Made by a program: the position numbers and the translations under genes. Shown here in pieces: positions 38,652 to 50,399 of a stretch of 50,872 nucleotides of DNA. Every line of letters starts with the position of its first letter. Position 1 is the first letter of the stretch. Below the pieces are notes generated by a model. That model had not been told where the DNA came from and did no database searches. It worked only from the letters and a program-made list of their open reading frames with translations. Source of the DNA: Pectobacterium sp. CFBP8739 (GTDB lineage Bacteria > Pseudomonadota > Gammaproteobacteria > Enterobacterales > Enterobacteriaceae); contig NZ_JACDRR010000019.1 in NCBI RefSeq assembly GCF_013449375.1, positions 114,813 through 165,684 on the forward strand, given 5' to 3'.

Positions 38652-41054
38652 ATGTTAATTAACAAGAATTTAAATAAAATTCTTCTCACCGGCATCTTGA
38701 CTGGCGTCGCGCTGAACAGCATGGCAGCGGATAGCACCACGGGCAGCAACGCACTCAGCGAGAAGAATCAGGATAATTCAGCAACGAAAGCGGAAAAAAC
38801 CGACGATGTGATGACAGTGAAATCGCCAAAAATCGAGAAAAAATCGGGGTCGAGTACAACGCTGACGGCCGCAGATATGCAAAAAGAAGGCGGCAACAAT
38901 TTTGGCACCATCATGCGTTATCAACCGCTGGTGAGCGCAACAGGTGCCAGCGGCGGCAGTAATACGGGGAAAAGCGGTTTCGACCGTGGCGGTTACACGG
39001 GCTACAACATTCGCGGCATTGAAAGCAACCGTGTTGCTATCGATACCGATGGTATCGCTCTACCCAATGCCACGGGTCGCAGCTACGCCAGCCGTGCCGG
39101 ATTCAATACGTTTGGGATGGGACGCGACTATATCGATCCTTACGTGTACAGCCGCGTTGATATTGAGTCAGGCGTCACCTCCGCCGAAAATACCATCAAC
39201 GCACTCGGAGGCAGTGTCTCCTTTCGACCAAAATCTGCTGATGATTATCTGAAGGCGGGCAAGCAGGATTACTTCGGTTTCCAGAGTGACTACGATTCCG
39301 CCAACCATGGTTGGCATAACGGCATCACCACCGCAGGCGGTGATGACGAATTGCGCGGCGTGGTCGTGCTCAGCCGCCGCGACGGCCAGCAAACGCGTAA
39401 TAACAGCGACGAGATCGCCGCTTACCCCGCCAACTGGCACTCTAACGCCATTTTGGCGTCCGGTATTTGGCAGGCCAACGACGAGCATCAGCTCACTGGA
39501 ACGCTGGATTACTACCACAAAACCAACCACACCCATTATGACTACTGGGGTAGCCTGCCAAACGGCAACAACACCATTTACGGCACCGCGCAACAAAGCA
39601 GCGAGACACGCCGCTGGACCGCCAGCCTGAAAGATCGCTGGACGCCCGTTAACAATACGCTGGTCGATTTGGTTGATAGCCGTATTTACTTCCAAAACAG
39701 CGAATCACACGACAACACCTGGCTGCCCGCAACCACTGGGATGGCGGCAGCGGATAGCCACCGTGTCTATTCCGACTACAATGTCACCACCTATGGGTTC
39801 GATACCCATATGGTGAAAAGCTGGGATCGCCACGAATTCAGTTGGGGTCTTAATGCCAGCCAAAGCAAAACAGAGCGCCCGTTCAGGCAATCGCCGAATC
39901 AAACGGGTTCCAATAACATCATGCAGCCAGAAGCCGATAGTAACAGCTACACCGTCGGCGGCTTTGTGCAGGATACCGCTACGTGGGATCTGGCGGGACA
40001 CGCCTTCTCGGTTGTCCCTGCCGTACGCACCATTCATCAACGCACCAAACCGACCAATACGGTTCGCCTGAGCGGTGACGGAAGTGTCATCAGTGAATCC
40101 GATGTCAACAAGCTGTACGGTAAAGCCAACAGTGATACGCAAGTCCTGCCTTCACTGAGCTTCCTCTATGACATCACCCCAACGCTGACAACCTATGTGC
40201 AGTACCGTCGCGGGGCGCAGTTCCCAGATGCCAGCCAGCTTTATGGCAGCACCAACCTGGACGCCAACTATGCCGGACCGTTCCAGTATGCCTTTATCGG
40301 CAACAGCGACCTCAAGACGGAAACCAGCAACAACGTCGAATGGGGCTTAAAAGGTGAAGCGACGGAGGGAATCACCTTCCGTACCGCACTGTTCTACAAC
40401 ACGTATAAGAATTTTATCGCCAACACCCGCTACCGTCGTAGCGCTAACCCCGATAAATTCACCAATGTGCCAAGTAATATCAGTACGATATATCAGGCAG
40501 AAAACCGCGATAAAGCGTATATCTACGGCGGCGAAGTCAGCAGCAAGATACAGCTAGGCACCTGGTTCCCGTCCGTTGATGGACTCAGCACCACGCTGGC
40601 GTTTGGCTACACCAAAGGTCAATCGAAATCCCGCTACCTTGGCGATCGTTATGTCGATCTCGACAGCGTGGCTCCGATGAAAGCCGTGATAGGTATCGCC
40701 TACGACGACCCTGCACAGCGCTACGGTGCTGCCGTGACATCGACCTTCCAGAAAGGGAAACAGGCGAAAGATACCAATCGTGAAAGCTATTCCAATGCAG
40801 GCAACGCAATCACCGCATCGAGTGCCGAATATATGCGCATTCCCGGCTACGGCATGGTTGACCTGACGGCTTACTATCGCATCAGCAAGAACGTGAAAGT
40901 TAACGGCGGCGTGTATAATCTGACTGACCGTAAATATTGGGATTATCTCAGCAGCCGTCAGATTGAGACCAACGACCGTCAGGGGCAGTATGACCGCGCC
41001 CTCTCCGTACAACCAGGTCGTTCCTTCCAATTGGGCGTGAACGTGGACTTCTAA
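38652..41054 (+). CDS. TonB-dependent outer membrane receptor, hemoglobin/transferrin-type
   Basis: An 800-aa receptor. Residues 1-25 are a signal peptide ending SMA. A long disordered segment leads to a TonB-box-like DDVMTVKSP near residue 52. The plug domain (about 65-195) includes GYNIRGIESNRVAIDTDGI. The 22-strand barrel ends with the C-terminal phenylalanine (LGVNVDF), as outer-membrane assembly requires. The YRRGAQFPDASQLYG segment sits where heme receptors have the FRAP-type motif, so the ligand may be heme or a host iron protein, but the match is weak and a siderophore is possible. ExbBD at 20115-21548 would energise it. Confidence 0.85.
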   Translation: MLINKNLNKILLTGILTGVALNSMAADSTTGSNALSEKNQDNSATKAEKTDDVMTVKSPKIEKKSGSSTTLTAADMQKEGGNNFGTIMRYQPLVSATGASGGSNTGKSGFDRGGYTGYNIRGIESNRVAIDTDGIALPNATGRSYASRAGFNTFGMGRDYIDPYVYSRVDIESGVTSAENTINALGGSVSFRPKSADDYLKAGKQDYFGFQSDYDSANHGWHNGITTAGGDDELRGVVVLSRRDGQQTRNNSDEIAAYPANWHSNAILASGIWQANDEHQLTGTLDYYHKTNHTHYDYWGSLPNGNNTIYGTAQQSSETRRWTASLKDRWTPVNNTLVDLVDSRIYFQNSESHDNTWLPATTGMAAADSHRVYSDYNVTTYGFDTHMVKSWDRHEFSWGLNASQSKTERPFRQSPNQTGSNNIMQPEADSNSYTVGGFVQDTATWDLAGHAFSVVPAVRTIHQRTKPTNTVRLSGDGSVISESDVNKLYGKANSDTQVLPSLSFLYDITPTLTTYVQYRRGAQFPDASQLYGSTNLDANYAGPFQYAFIGNSDLKTETSNNVEWGLKGEATEGITFRTALFYNTYKNFIANTRYRRSANPDKFTNVPSNISTIYQAENRDKAYIYGGEVSSKIQLGTWFPSVDGLSTTLAFGYTKGQSKSRYLGDRYVDLDSVAPMKAVIGIAYDDPAQRYGAAVTSTFQKGKQAKDTNRESYSNAGNAITASSAEYMRIPGYGMVDLTAYYRISKNVKVNGGVYNLTDRKYWDYLSSRQIETNDRQGQYDRALSVQPGRSFQLGVNVDF

Positions 41055-41082
41055 TCCGCATCACTCACGCTGTCATTGAACA

Positions 41083-41107
41083 GGCGATGCCTCATTCGGG
41101 CATCGCC
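41083..41107. terminator. Hairpin between the TonB receptor and SDR genes
   Basis: A perfect 9-bp inverted repeat GGCGATGCC / GGCATCGCC with a 7-nt loop in the 83-bp convergent gap. No T-tract, so it may act on both sides as a weak terminator. Confidence 0.5.
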
Positions 41108-41137
41108 ACCACTCAGGCAAGAATGCACACCGCAGCT

Positions 41138-41878
41138 TTAGGCGTTAGATCCACCATCCACGGTGATCCCAGTTCCCGTAATCTGTCGAGCCCCTGGGCT
41201 AGCTAGAAAAGCCACTGCAGCAGCAATGTCCTCGGGTTTGCCATAATGACCGAGTGCAATCAACGCTCGTTGCGCTTCTGCGTAATCGCCATCAGCCGGA
41301 TTCATATCTGTATCAGTTGACCCCGGATGCACCAAATTCACAGTGATGCCATTCGGCCCCAACTCACGTGCCAGCCCGCGGGTGAAAGAAAGTAACGCAG
41401 ATTTGGACATTGCGTACACCGACAATCCCGGTATAGAAACACGCTCAGCGGCACTCGATCCTATAGAGATAATGCGGCCGCCCTGACCTAAGTGTGGAAT
41501 TGCCGCTTGCGATGCCAGCACCACAGCACGCACGTTCACGTTCAGCGTGTCATCAATATCTGCAAGGCTCAGTTGTGACAACATGCCGCCACGAGCAACC
41601 CCTGCGTTATTGACCAGGATATCCAGACCGCCCAGCATTTGTGCCGCTTCATTCACCGAACGCACAACGGCTTCGGCGTCCGCACTATCGGCCTTTATCG
41701 CGAAGGCACGACGGCCTTTTGATTCAATCGCCCGCACCACGTCCAATGCCCTAGCCTCAGAGTTCTGGTAGGTGATCGCCACATCTGCGCCTTTTTCCGC
41801 CAGTTCAAGCGCAATAGCCGCGCCAATACCGCGAGATGCGCCGGTCACCAGCGCTTTTTTACCTGCAAGTTCAGTCAT
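41138..41878 (-). CDS. Short-chain dehydrogenase/reductase
   Basis: A 246-aa classical SDR oxidoreductase. The NAD(P) motif TGASRGIGAAIALELAEKGA is at residue 11, the NNAG motif near residue 90, the catalytic serine in ISIGSSAAE and the YxxxK pair in SVYAMSKSALL near residue 155. The C-terminal GTGITVDGGSNA is typical. Start 41878 is chosen for GGGGAAG upstream; the frame to 42109 overlaps the divergent regulator. The substrate is unknown. It is divergent from the TetR gene, which probably represses it. Confidence 0.92.
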   Translation of the reverse strand: MTELAGKKALVTGASRGIGAAIALELAEKGADVAITYQNSEARALDVVRAIESKGRRAFAIKADSADAEAVVRSVNEAAQMLGGLDILVNNAGVARGGMLSQLSLADIDDTLNVNVRAVVLASQAAIPHLGQGGRIISIGSSAAERVSIPGLSVYAMSKSALLSFTRGLARELGPNGITVNLVHPGSTDTDMNPADGDYAEAQRALIALGHYGKPEDIAAAVAFLASPGARQITGTGITVDGGSNA

Positions 41879-41960
41879 TGCTTCCCCTATTTTGTAATGA
41901 TTGATATATAATTTTATAAGCGCCCTATGGGTAACCGTCAATTTATTTATGTAACGAACG

Positions 41961-42620
41961 ATGCAGAATTCACTTAATTCTAAAAACGCCTCAACGGAAC
42001 GCCCCGCCAAAGGGCGGCCGCGTGGGTTCGATCGCGAAAAAGCGCTAGAAAAGGCGACATATCTTTTCTGGCGCAAGGGCTTTTCAGCCACTTCTTTGTC
42101 CGATCTCACTGCTGCGATGGGGATTGGGTCGCCCAGCCTATATGCCGCGTTTGGGTCAAAAGAGGAACTGTACGCCGAAGCGGTTCGCTACTACACCGAA
42201 CACTACGGTCCACGCGTTTGGGCGGGTTTCGATAGCGCTCAGACGGCTCGTGACGCCGTTCAAGCCTACCTGATGGATTCAGCCGCAGCACTCACAGGTA
42301 CGAACGGCTCAGACGATCCTCCCGGCTGCATGCTCGCGCTGTCCGCCGTCGGCGAAGAGGGAAATACCACCCTTGGCGCTATCGTGCGGGATGCACGCGC
42401 ACAGGCGCTGAAAAAGCTAGAAACACGCTTTGAGCAAGCGGTTTACGAGGGGGAATTAGACGCCGCGCTGAACGTTAACGGACTGGCGCGCTATGTTTTC
42501 GCGATACAGGGCGGAATGGCGCTGCAATCACGCGATGGCACCAGCCGCACAGAACTTGAGAATATCGTTCAATGCGCCCTGTCAGGATGGGATGCGCAGG
42601 TGAGATGTGAGAAACGTTGA
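41961..42620 (+). CDS. TetR/AcrR-family regulator
   Basis: A 219-aa regulator. The N-terminal helix-turn-helix (about 25-70) contains FDREKALEKATYLFWRKGFS and SLSDLTAAMGIGSPSLYAAF. The C-terminal ligand domain has DPPGCMLALSAVGEEG, a common pattern of the AcrR branch. It is divergent from the SDR gene; the 82-bp shared promoter region is AT-rich (TATATAATTTTATAAG). A two-gene SDR/TetR module of this kind is often acquired and senses the substrate of the enzyme. Confidence 0.9.
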   Translation: MQNSLNSKNASTERPAKGRPRGFDREKALEKATYLFWRKGFSATSLSDLTAAMGIGSPSLYAAFGSKEELYAEAVRYYTEHYGPRVWAGFDSAQTARDAVQAYLMDSAAALTGTNGSDDPPGCMLALSAVGEEGNTTLGAIVRDARAQALKKLETRFEQAVYEGELDAALNVNGLARYVFAIQGGMALQSRDGTSRTELENIVQCALSGWDAQVRCEKR

Positions 42621-42726
42621 GCCGCAGTGGTTAACCAGCACCGTAAAGAAAACGACAAAGTCGGGCGAACAGTCTTAAGGATCAGTGGCAAGGCCATTTG
42701 CTGAAAACTGAAAAGAAGAAAGCCGG

Positions 42727-42757
42727 CTGTATCATGAGCGTTTTGCTCACCATACAG
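42727..42757. terminator. Nested hairpin before the parE stop
   Basis: CTGTAT/ATACAG arms enclose TGAGC/GCTCA arms around GTTTT, in the gap between tetR and parE (convergent). T-runs lie further right (TTTTTG), so it could end tetR transcription. Confidence 0.45.
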
Positions 42758-42799
42758 GCAGCTTGTCACTTTTTGTTTGGCTAATGCAGGAGTCGGTAG

Positions 42800-44731
<1,932 letters not shown>

Positions 44732-44779
44732 TTAACGAGCCGCTTTCGGCGGATCGTTTTTCAATGCATAGGTGGTGAT

Positions 44780-45361
44780 TCAGTCTGTCGTGAGCCCTAA
44801 AAAATTCACAATCGGTGCGAAAAAGTGCTCAAATCCAACAAAGGCATGATTGCCCCCTGACTCCACAGTTTGACGGCAGGCCGTGTAATACGCGACTGCC
44901 TGACGATAATCCAGCACCTCATCCCCTGTCTGCAACAGCAGCCAGAGCAAATCCGGCGATTCCAGTCGGTCAACCTGCATGACCTTCAGATCGTAAACGT
45001 GCCGAGACTCTAGCACATATTTTTCACCGGTGTAGGGGTTCTGATATTCGCCCAGATGGTCCAGCAACAGTTCAAACGGCTTCACCGCAGGGTTCACCAC
45101 CACGGCAGGCAGCATAAAACACTGGGATAACCAGGTGGCATAATAACCACCGAGGGAAGAGCCAACAATGCCCACCGGACGGCCGGCCCGCTCCATAATC
45201 AGCGACTCCATCATCTCAGCCGCCTCCGACGGATACGGTGGAAGCTGTGGAATCACCATATCAATTTCAGGATGCTGCTCAGCCAGCCACGTTTGCAGCG
45301 CGGTCGCTTTTGCCGACTGTGGCGTACTGTTGAAGCCGTGCAGATAAAGAAGCGTGGGCAT
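44780..45361 (-). CDS. yqiA: Esterase YqiA
   Basis: A 193-aa alpha/beta hydrolase. The opening [16 protein letters not shown] carries the oxyanion HGF and the nucleophile elbow is GSSLGGYYA near residue 68. E. coli YqiA has esterase activity on short acyl substrates. Its ATG touches the cpdA stop (shared base at 45361), so it is translationally coupled. Confidence 0.94.
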   Translation of the reverse strand: MPTLLYLHGFNSTPQSAKATALQTWLAEQHPEIDMVIPQLPPYPSEAAEMMESLIMERAGRPVGIVGSSLGGYYATWLSQCFMLPAVVVNPAVKPFELLLDHLGEYQNPYTGEKYVLESRHVYDLKVMQVDRLESPDLLWLLLQTGDEVLDYRQAVAYYTACRQTVESGGNHAFVGFEHFFAPIVNFLGLTTD

Positions 45362-46188
45362 TAGTAACCGTCCGAATCCATGTCAGGCAGGAATTCGCTA
45401 CCCGACAGACGATAAACCTCAGTTTCCAGACGCCCATCCGGCAGCAGATCCAGATAGCGCCAACCCGGCGCGACCTCATCAATCGTGAAGTTAGTACAGT
45501 GCGGTTTAAACTGCACGCAGGTCGACGGCGTCGCCAGCAAACGGCGGCCATGCCAGTCAAAATCCATCTCCTGATGAATATGCCCACACAGCACGGTGTT
45601 CACCTGCGGATAGCGATCCAGCACCGCAGATAGGCTATGAGCATTACGCAAACTGTGCTGGTCGAGCCAGGTACAGCCGGAAGGATGCGGATGATGGTGT
45701 AGTAGTAACAGCGTAAAGCGGTCAGGCTGACTTTTCAGGCTGCGCTCCAACCATTCAAGCTGGTATTCGCTCAGCTCGCCATGCGGGACGCCAAATACTT
45801 GGCTATCCAACAGAATTATCTGCCACTTGTCGCCCAACAGCACATGCTTAGACGGCGCAATACCGGCGTCAGCCAGCGCATCGACCATCGCCGGTTGGAA
45901 ATCATGATTACCGGGAAGCCATACGCAAGGTGCTGGGATCTGCGCAATGCCGCGCGAGAAGTGATGATAGGCCTCCAGCGTGTGATCCTGCGCCAAATCG
46001 CCCGTCGCCACGATTAAATCAAACGCATCCTGCCGAGCCTTGATGGCATTCAGCACCGCGTGATAGCTACGATAGGTGTTGATACCCAGCAAGGTTTCAT
46101 GCTCGCCCGCAAAAAGATGGGTATCCGTTATTTGTAAAATCCTGACTCTGGCGCCACTCGCCACAGGCAGTGTCAACAGGCTTTCCAA
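45361..46188 (-). CDS. cpdA: 3',5'-cyclic-AMP phosphodiesterase CpdA
   Basis: A 275-aa metallophosphoesterase that hydrolyses cAMP and so tunes CRP control, for example of the scr region. The metal-binding motifs are present in order: ITDTHLFAG near residue 20, [10 protein letters not shown] near 61, LPGNHDFQP near 94, and [10 protein letters not shown] near 198. Confidence 0.95.
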   Translation of the reverse strand: MESLLTLPVASGARVRILQITDTHLFAGEHETLLGINTYRSYHAVLNAIKARQDAFDLIVATGDLAQDHTLEAYHHFSRGIAQIPAPCVWLPGNHDFQPAMVDALADAGIAPSKHVLLGDKWQIILLDSQVFGVPHGELSEYQLEWLERSLKSQPDRFTLLLLHHHPHPSGCTWLDQHSLRNAHSLSAVLDRYPQVNTVLCGHIHQEMDFDWHGRRLLATPSTCVQFKPHCTNFTIDEVAPGWRYLDLLPDGRLETEVYRLSGSEFLPDMDSDGY

Positions 46189-46295
46189 ATGGTGTCCTTG
46201 GTTACGTAAATCTGTCTCTACCCGTCATCTCTCAAATTGCAGAATACGTTAGCTTCCCTTGATGGCCCGACTGTCGCCATCCTGCGCCTTGAAAT

Positions 46296-46730
46296 CTATT
46301 GGGTATCGAAAACCGGTATCGACATCGAACCATACGCCAAACAATATTTTAGCCAATCAGCAAGAAACTGATTAATTTGATGCTTTTCGTCACGTTGATG
46401 TAACTTCTTATTAGGATAATCATAACGTGCTTTGAAGCGAAAGATCTGCTGGCTGGCACACACTTCCGCAACCAGTGCATCATGATACAGCCTAACGCTC
46501 ATCATTGGCAGGCTCCAGTAGCTGACAGTGGGTGCTGTCTGCTTAATTTCGACCAATGAGGTATAGCGGGTAGATTCAAGTATCGTCAGTTGATAGACCG
46601 CATTATTGGCGTGATAAACCGCGATTTCACCGACTTCATCACTTTTCGGCAGCAAACGCCGTAATTGCATAAAGTTGGTTTCACATAGCCTCATCATGGC
46701 GGGGAAATCCGGAGTATAACGTTTCATCAA
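46296..46730 (-). CDS. yqiB: Conserved protein YqiB (DUF1249)
   Basis: A 144-aa protein matching E. coli YqiB in length and context. It has the DUF1249 pattern [20 protein letters not shown] followed by the [19 protein letters not shown] region, and no signal or membrane segment. The function is not known with confidence. It starts 1 bp after the nudF stop. Confidence 0.9.
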   Translation of the reverse strand: MMKRYTPDFPAMMRLCETNFMQLRRLLPKSDEVGEIAVYHANNAVYQLTILESTRYTSLVEIKQTAPTVSYWSLPMMSVRLYHDALVAEVCASQQIFRFKARYDYPNKKLHQRDEKHQINQFLADWLKYCLAYGSMSIPVFDTQ

Positions 46731-46731
46731 T

Positions 46732-47364
46732 TCAACCCACCCACGCGCGTTTCAGTTCTTCATGGTGCAACGCCAACCATTGCAAGGCAATGACAGACGC
46801 GGCGTTATCAACGATGCCTTCTTCAACCCATTGATAACTTTGCTCACGACTCACGACATGTACACGAATATCTTCATTTTCGTCCGCCAGGCCATGAATG
46901 CCTTTCGCTGTTCTAGTATCCACTTCGCCCACCATCACCGCCAGACGTTCACTGGTGCCACCGGGACTGGCGAGATAGTTGATTATCGGTCGACAACGGC
47001 CAACCCTTAATCCGGCTTCTTCTTGTGCTTCGCGCCGCGCCACGTCTTCGTGGCTTTCTCCTAACTCAATCATGCCAGCCACCAGCTCAAACAGCCAGGG
47101 AGACGCACTAGTGTCATAGGCAGCAATCCGAATCTGTTCTATTAATACCACTTCATCACGCACTGGATCGTAAGGCAACAGCACGACAGCATGGCCACGC
47201 TCTAGGATCTCACGACTGACTTCACCGCTCATGCCGCCATTAAACAGGCGATGACGGAAGCGGTAACGCTCCAGCGAAAAAAAACCGTCGTACAGCGTTT
47301 CGCGTGCAATAATTTCTACATCATCTTTGGTGAAAGTAACTGGGCCGGATGCGGAAGACGACAT
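46732..47364 (-). CDS. nudF: ADP-ribose pyrophosphatase NudF
   Basis: A 210-aa Nudix hydrolase that cleaves ADP-ribose to AMP and ribose-5-phosphate. The Nudix box [20 protein letters not shown] followed by AGL is intact near residue 97. It opens the leftward operon and is divergent from tolC. Confidence 0.95.
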   Translation of the reverse strand: MSSSASGPVTFTKDDVEIIARETLYDGFFSLERYRFRHRLFNGGMSGEVSREILERGHAVVLLPYDPVRDEVVLIEQIRIAAYDTSASPWLFELVAGMIELGESHEDVARREAQEEAGLRVGRCRPIINYLASPGGTSERLAVMVGEVDTRTAKGIHGLADENEDIRVHVVSREQSYQWVEEGIVDNAASVIALQWLALHHEELKRAWVG

Positions 47365-47701
47365 GACTGCACTCCTGTAACAAGTATTAATGGAATCCGG
47401 TATTGTATGGCGGAATCCGCTGTCATTATACTCATCATTGTTTTTGAACGTTTATTAGGCGTGACGTCGGCGAAGTGAAGGGGGTTCCCGTACATCGCAT
47501 CACGTTTCGGTACCTTACTGAACAGCAAAACATCGCACTGAATCATCCAAGAGGTCAATTTACCTGACCATTTGGACATATTCCGCTGAAAGATGGCACG
47601 TTCAGCTACCTTATCCTATTGGCAGATTCTGATAGAATCGACAATTATTCGTCTACAGACAGCGCTACCATAGCGAGATTGCTGCACAACAAGGAATGCA
47701 A
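47365..47701. promoter_or_regulatory. Divergent nudF-tolC promoter region
   Basis: No gene is supported in these 337 bp. It holds the promoters of nudF (left) and tolC (right). I see no clear Mar-box or Fur box by eye; a computed scan would be needed to call one. Confidence 0.5.
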
Positions 47702-49093
47702 ATGAAGAAATTGCTCCCTCTTCTGATTGGTCTGAGCCTGGGCGGTTTTAGCGCCATGAGTCAGGCGGAAAACCTGTTACAGGTCTACCAGCAGGCAAAA
47801 AGCACCAACCCTGATCTACGCAGCGCTGCGGCAACCCGCGACGCCGCATTTGAAAAGATTAACGAATCACGTAGCCCGTTACTGCCGCAGTTGGGAATCA
47901 ACGCCGGTTATACCTATAACAAAGGTTACCGTGACAGCAATGGCGTCAACAACAACGAGAAAAGCGCAACATTGCAGTTAACCCAGACGTTGTTCGACAT
48001 GTCCAAATGGCGTGCGCTGACGTTGCAGGAAAAACAAGCGGGTATTGAAGACGTCACCTATCAGACCGCCCAGCAAAACCTGATGCTGAACACAGCAACC
48101 GCCTATTTCAACGTCCTGCGTGCAATTGACTCACTGTCTTACATCAATGCGCAGAAGCAGGCAATTTATCGTCAGTTGGATCAAACGACACAGCGCTTCA
48201 ACGTCGGTCTGGTCGCGATTACCGACGTACAGAACGCCCGCTCCCAATACGACAGCGTGTTAGCTAATGAAGTGTTGACGCGTAATACGCTGGATAACGC
48301 ATTGGAATCACTGCGCCAGATTACCGGTAATTTCTACCCACAGTTGGCCGGCCTGAACATCGAGCGTTTCTCTACACAGAAGCCTGAAGCCGTTAACAAC
48401 CTGCTGAAAGAGGCGGAAAACCGCAACCTGAACCTGTTGTCCGCGCGTTTGAGCCAGGATTTGGCGCGTGAGCAGATTCGCTCCGCCGAAACGGGCTATA
48501 TGCCAACGCTGGATCTCACTGCATCAACAGGTGTGAGTGATACTCGCTATTCCGGTTCCCGCACAAATAGCGGCAACTTCAACGACACCGACGCAGGGCA
48601 ACACCGCGTTGGCATTAACTTCACTCTGCCACTTTATAGCGGCGGCGCGACCAACTCTCAGGTGAAACAGGCGCAGCACAGCTACGTCAGCTCCAGTGAA
48701 CTACTGGAAAGCGCACACCGTTCTGTTATCCAAACGGTACGTTCATCGTTTAACAATATTTCAGCCTCCATCAGCAGCATCAATGCATACAAACAAGCTG
48801 AAGTGTCCGCACAAAGCTCTCTGGATGCGATGGAGGCCGGTTATCAAGTAGGCACACGTACTATTGTTGACGTACTGGATGCCACCACCACGCTGTATAA
48901 CGCCAAACAGCAGCTTTCCAGCGCACGTTATGATTATCTGATCAATCAGCTAAACATCAAATCCGCGCAGGGCACGCTGAATGAAGCCGATCTGCAAGCA
49001 CTGAATGCATCACTGGGTCAGCCAGTTTCAACCACACCGGCCGTAACGGACAACAGCGCTCCTCAGGCAATCACCGCCTCGGCACAGCGTTAA
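47702..49093 (+). CDS. tolC: Outer membrane efflux channel TolC
   Basis: A 463-aa trimeric channel for tripartite pumps and type I secretion. Signal peptide 1-22 ends SQA; the mature protein begins ENLLQVYQQA as in E. coli. Two repeated halves each supply barrel strands and long helices (for example NLMLNTATAYFNVLRAIDSL and YQVGTRTIVDVLDATTTLYN). Start 47702 is chosen since AAGGA lies 6 nt upstream; ATG at 47696 touches it. A terminator follows. Confidence 0.97.
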   Translation: MKKLLPLLIGLSLGGFSAMSQAENLLQVYQQAKSTNPDLRSAAATRDAAFEKINESRSPLLPQLGINAGYTYNKGYRDSNGVNNNEKSATLQLTQTLFDMSKWRALTLQEKQAGIEDVTYQTAQQNLMLNTATAYFNVLRAIDSLSYINAQKQAIYRQLDQTTQRFNVGLVAITDVQNARSQYDSVLANEVLTRNTLDNALESLRQITGNFYPQLAGLNIERFSTQKPEAVNNLLKEAENRNLNLLSARLSQDLAREQIRSAETGYMPTLDLTASTGVSDTRYSGSRTNSGNFNDTDAGQHRVGINFTLPLYSGGATNSQVKQAQHSYVSSSELLESAHRSVIQTVRSSFNNISASISSINAYKQAEVSAQSSLDAMEAGYQVGTRTIVDVLDATTTLYNAKQQLSSARYDYLINQLNIKSAQGTLNEADLQALNASLGQPVSTTPAVTDNSAPQAITASAQR

Positions 49094-49124
49094 TCAGCGA
49101 GTCGCGTTTACACGCATCAAATAC

Positions 49125-49149
49125 AGGGGAACCACGGTTCCCCTTTTTT
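49125..49149 (+). terminator. Terminator of tolC
   Basis: AGGGGAAC, loop CACG, GTTCCCCT, then a run of T: a textbook intrinsic terminator 32 bp after the stop. Confidence 0.92.
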
Positions 49150-49196
49150 ATTGGTTCACGCTTAAGCGCGATAAACCTTAAAAAAGGGGGCATACA

Positions 49197-49598
49197 ATGA
49201 CAGCTATTGATTTCCTGATGACAGGTCTTGATATGTCCGCTTTTTCCGAACGCCTCAAAGCACTGAGGGAAGCCCGAGGGCTAACCCAGACACGACTTGC
49301 CGAGATGATAGACGTCCAGCCCAGAGCCTATAACCGCTGGGAGCGGGGGCACATTTTCCCGCAACTGGAGACGCTGCTAAAGCTGGCTGATGTGTTACAG
49401 GTTTCGCTGGATGAACTGGTGGGGAGAGTCGAGGCCAGCAAGGATGTGAAGATCCGCAATGCCGAGTTACACGAACTCTGGCAACAGGCGGATGCGCTGC
49501 CGGATGAAGAGCAAAGAGCGTTGATTATGGTGATTGACAGTTTTGTGACTAAAGTCAACGTGGAGAAGGCAGTGAAGAAGAGTGTGAGACAACGTTAA
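49197..49598 (+). CDS. XRE-family transcriptional regulator
   Basis: A 133-aa protein with a Cro/C1-type helix-turn-helix at about residues 14-75 (FSERLKALREARGLTQTRLA, then MIDVQPRAYNRWERGHIFPQ). The C-terminal helix ELWQQADALPDEEQRALIMV suggests an oligomerisation tail. AAGGGGG before ATG supports 49197; an internal ATG at 49233 is possible. It lies between tolC and a SymE-like gene and may regulate that gene; this accessory block replaces the ygiBC genes that follow tolC in E. coli. Confidence 0.88.
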   Translation: MTAIDFLMTGLDMSAFSERLKALREARGLTQTRLAEMIDVQPRAYNRWERGHIFPQLETLLKLADVLQVSLDELVGRVEASKDVKIRNAELHELWQQADALPDEEQRALIMVIDSFVTKVNVEKAVKKSVRQR

Positions 49599-49604
49599 AA
49601 CAGC

Positions 49605-49638
49605 GCGGCGGTAATGGGTTGCCCCCCACTGCCGCCGC
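49605..49638. other. Strong hairpin upstream of the symE-like gene
   Basis: Arms GCGGCGGTAATGGG and CCCACTGCCGCCGC pair at 12 of 14 positions around a 6-nt loop, starting 6 bp after the XRE stop and ending 29 bp before the symE-like start. It may end the XRE message or fold the symE leader. Antisense control of SymE by an RNA (SymR) is known in E. coli, but I cannot identify a promoter for one here. Confidence 0.6.
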
Positions 49639-49667
49639 TCACCACAACCAACTGGAAGGAGTTGACT

Positions 49668-49892
49668 ATGGCTGCGCATGATTCTACGTCACGCAACACG
49701 GTAAATACAGCAACTAAAACAGAACGTTACTACACGGTGGGATACGCCCCACAAAACGGCAAGCCTAACCCGCCGTCGGCGATTAACCTTAAAGGCCGCT
49801 GGCTGGAAGAGTCGGGTTTTATGACCGGGATGCCGATTACCGTGACGGTGGAGCGGGGAAGGATAGTGATTGAGACGGAGATTAATGTCTGA
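49668..49892 (+). CDS. SymE-like toxin of the AbrB-fold family
   Basis: A 74-aa protein. The C-terminal half (INLKGRWLEESGFMTGMPIT then VTVERGRIVIE) is the SymE_toxin domain pattern, an AbrB-type fold; E. coli SymE is an SOS-induced toxin that condenses the nucleoid or cleaves RNA. Start 49668 is set by AAGGAG 6 nt upstream; an earlier ATG at 49614 lies in the hairpin region. Family members of this size are often found beside Rhs or XRE genes, as here, and many are no longer toxic. Confidence 0.85.
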   Translation: MAAHDSTSRNTVNTATKTERYYTVGYAPQNGKPNPPSAINLKGRWLEESGFMTGMPITVTVERGRIVIETEINV

Positions 49893-49921
49893 TCGTTGAG
49901 CTAAACAGCAGATAAAAAATA

Positions 49922-49957
49922 GCCGGAAGGATCGTGGGATCGCTTCCGGCGTTATTT
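49922..49957. terminator. Bidirectional terminator between symE-like and SUKH genes
   Basis: GCCGGAAG / CTTCCGGC arms (49922-49929 and 49943-49950) with a 13-nt loop, T-rich on the right (GTTATTTTT) and A-rich on the left, serving the convergent pair. Confidence 0.8.
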
Positions 49958-50395
49958 TTAATTAATTTCGATAGCTTCCTTACCATTAATTAGAACATCA
50001 AAACAAGATTCAATGTCCTTCCCATATTTATATATGTATTCATCAAAAACACCGTATATAACATCATCACCATACATGAGTATAATGTATCCGTTATCAC
50101 ATTCACCAATAGGAACCAAAGGACATTCTGTTATTTTTTCATAACTTTCAACTTGTTCCTTGTATAGTTCCAAGATAGCTTTTTCGGGGTCTATATAGAA
50201 AAACTTACTAGACCTATTAGTATCTTTGTAAGCAGAGTGATATCCTTGAAAACCGTTATATTCCTGTAAAAACGAAATCAATCCATCTGAAACAGAGTAG
50301 CCAGAATTTTCTATGCTTTCCAAGCACTTAGACAGGTCAGTATCCTGTCTTTTTATTTCGCCATATTTTGACGCTAGGTCAACTAATTTATTCAT
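49958..50395 (-). CDS. SUKH-superfamily (SMI1/KNR4) immunity protein
   Basis: A 145-aa protein. ATG at 50395 lies 4 bp after the toxin stop, with GTGGG upstream; GTG at 50407 would overlap the toxin end. The pattern ISFLQEYNGFQGYHSA, then FFYIDPEKAI and PLVPIGECDNGYIILMYGDD followed by DVIYGVFDEYIYKYG, is the SUKH fold in which a glutamate/tyrosine helix precedes strands. Codon use is AT-rich compared with the neighbouring core genes, as is common for toxin-immunity cassettes. It should neutralise the Rhs toxin tip encoded directly upstream. Confidence 0.85.
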   Translation of the reverse strand: MNKLVDLASKYGEIKRQDTDLSKCLESIENSGYSVSDGLISFLQEYNGFQGYHSAYKDTNRSSKFFYIDPEKAILELYKEQVESYEKITECPLVPIGECDNGYIILMYGDDVIYGVFDEYIYKYGKDIESCFDVLINGKEAIEIN

Positions 50396-50399
50396 ATAA

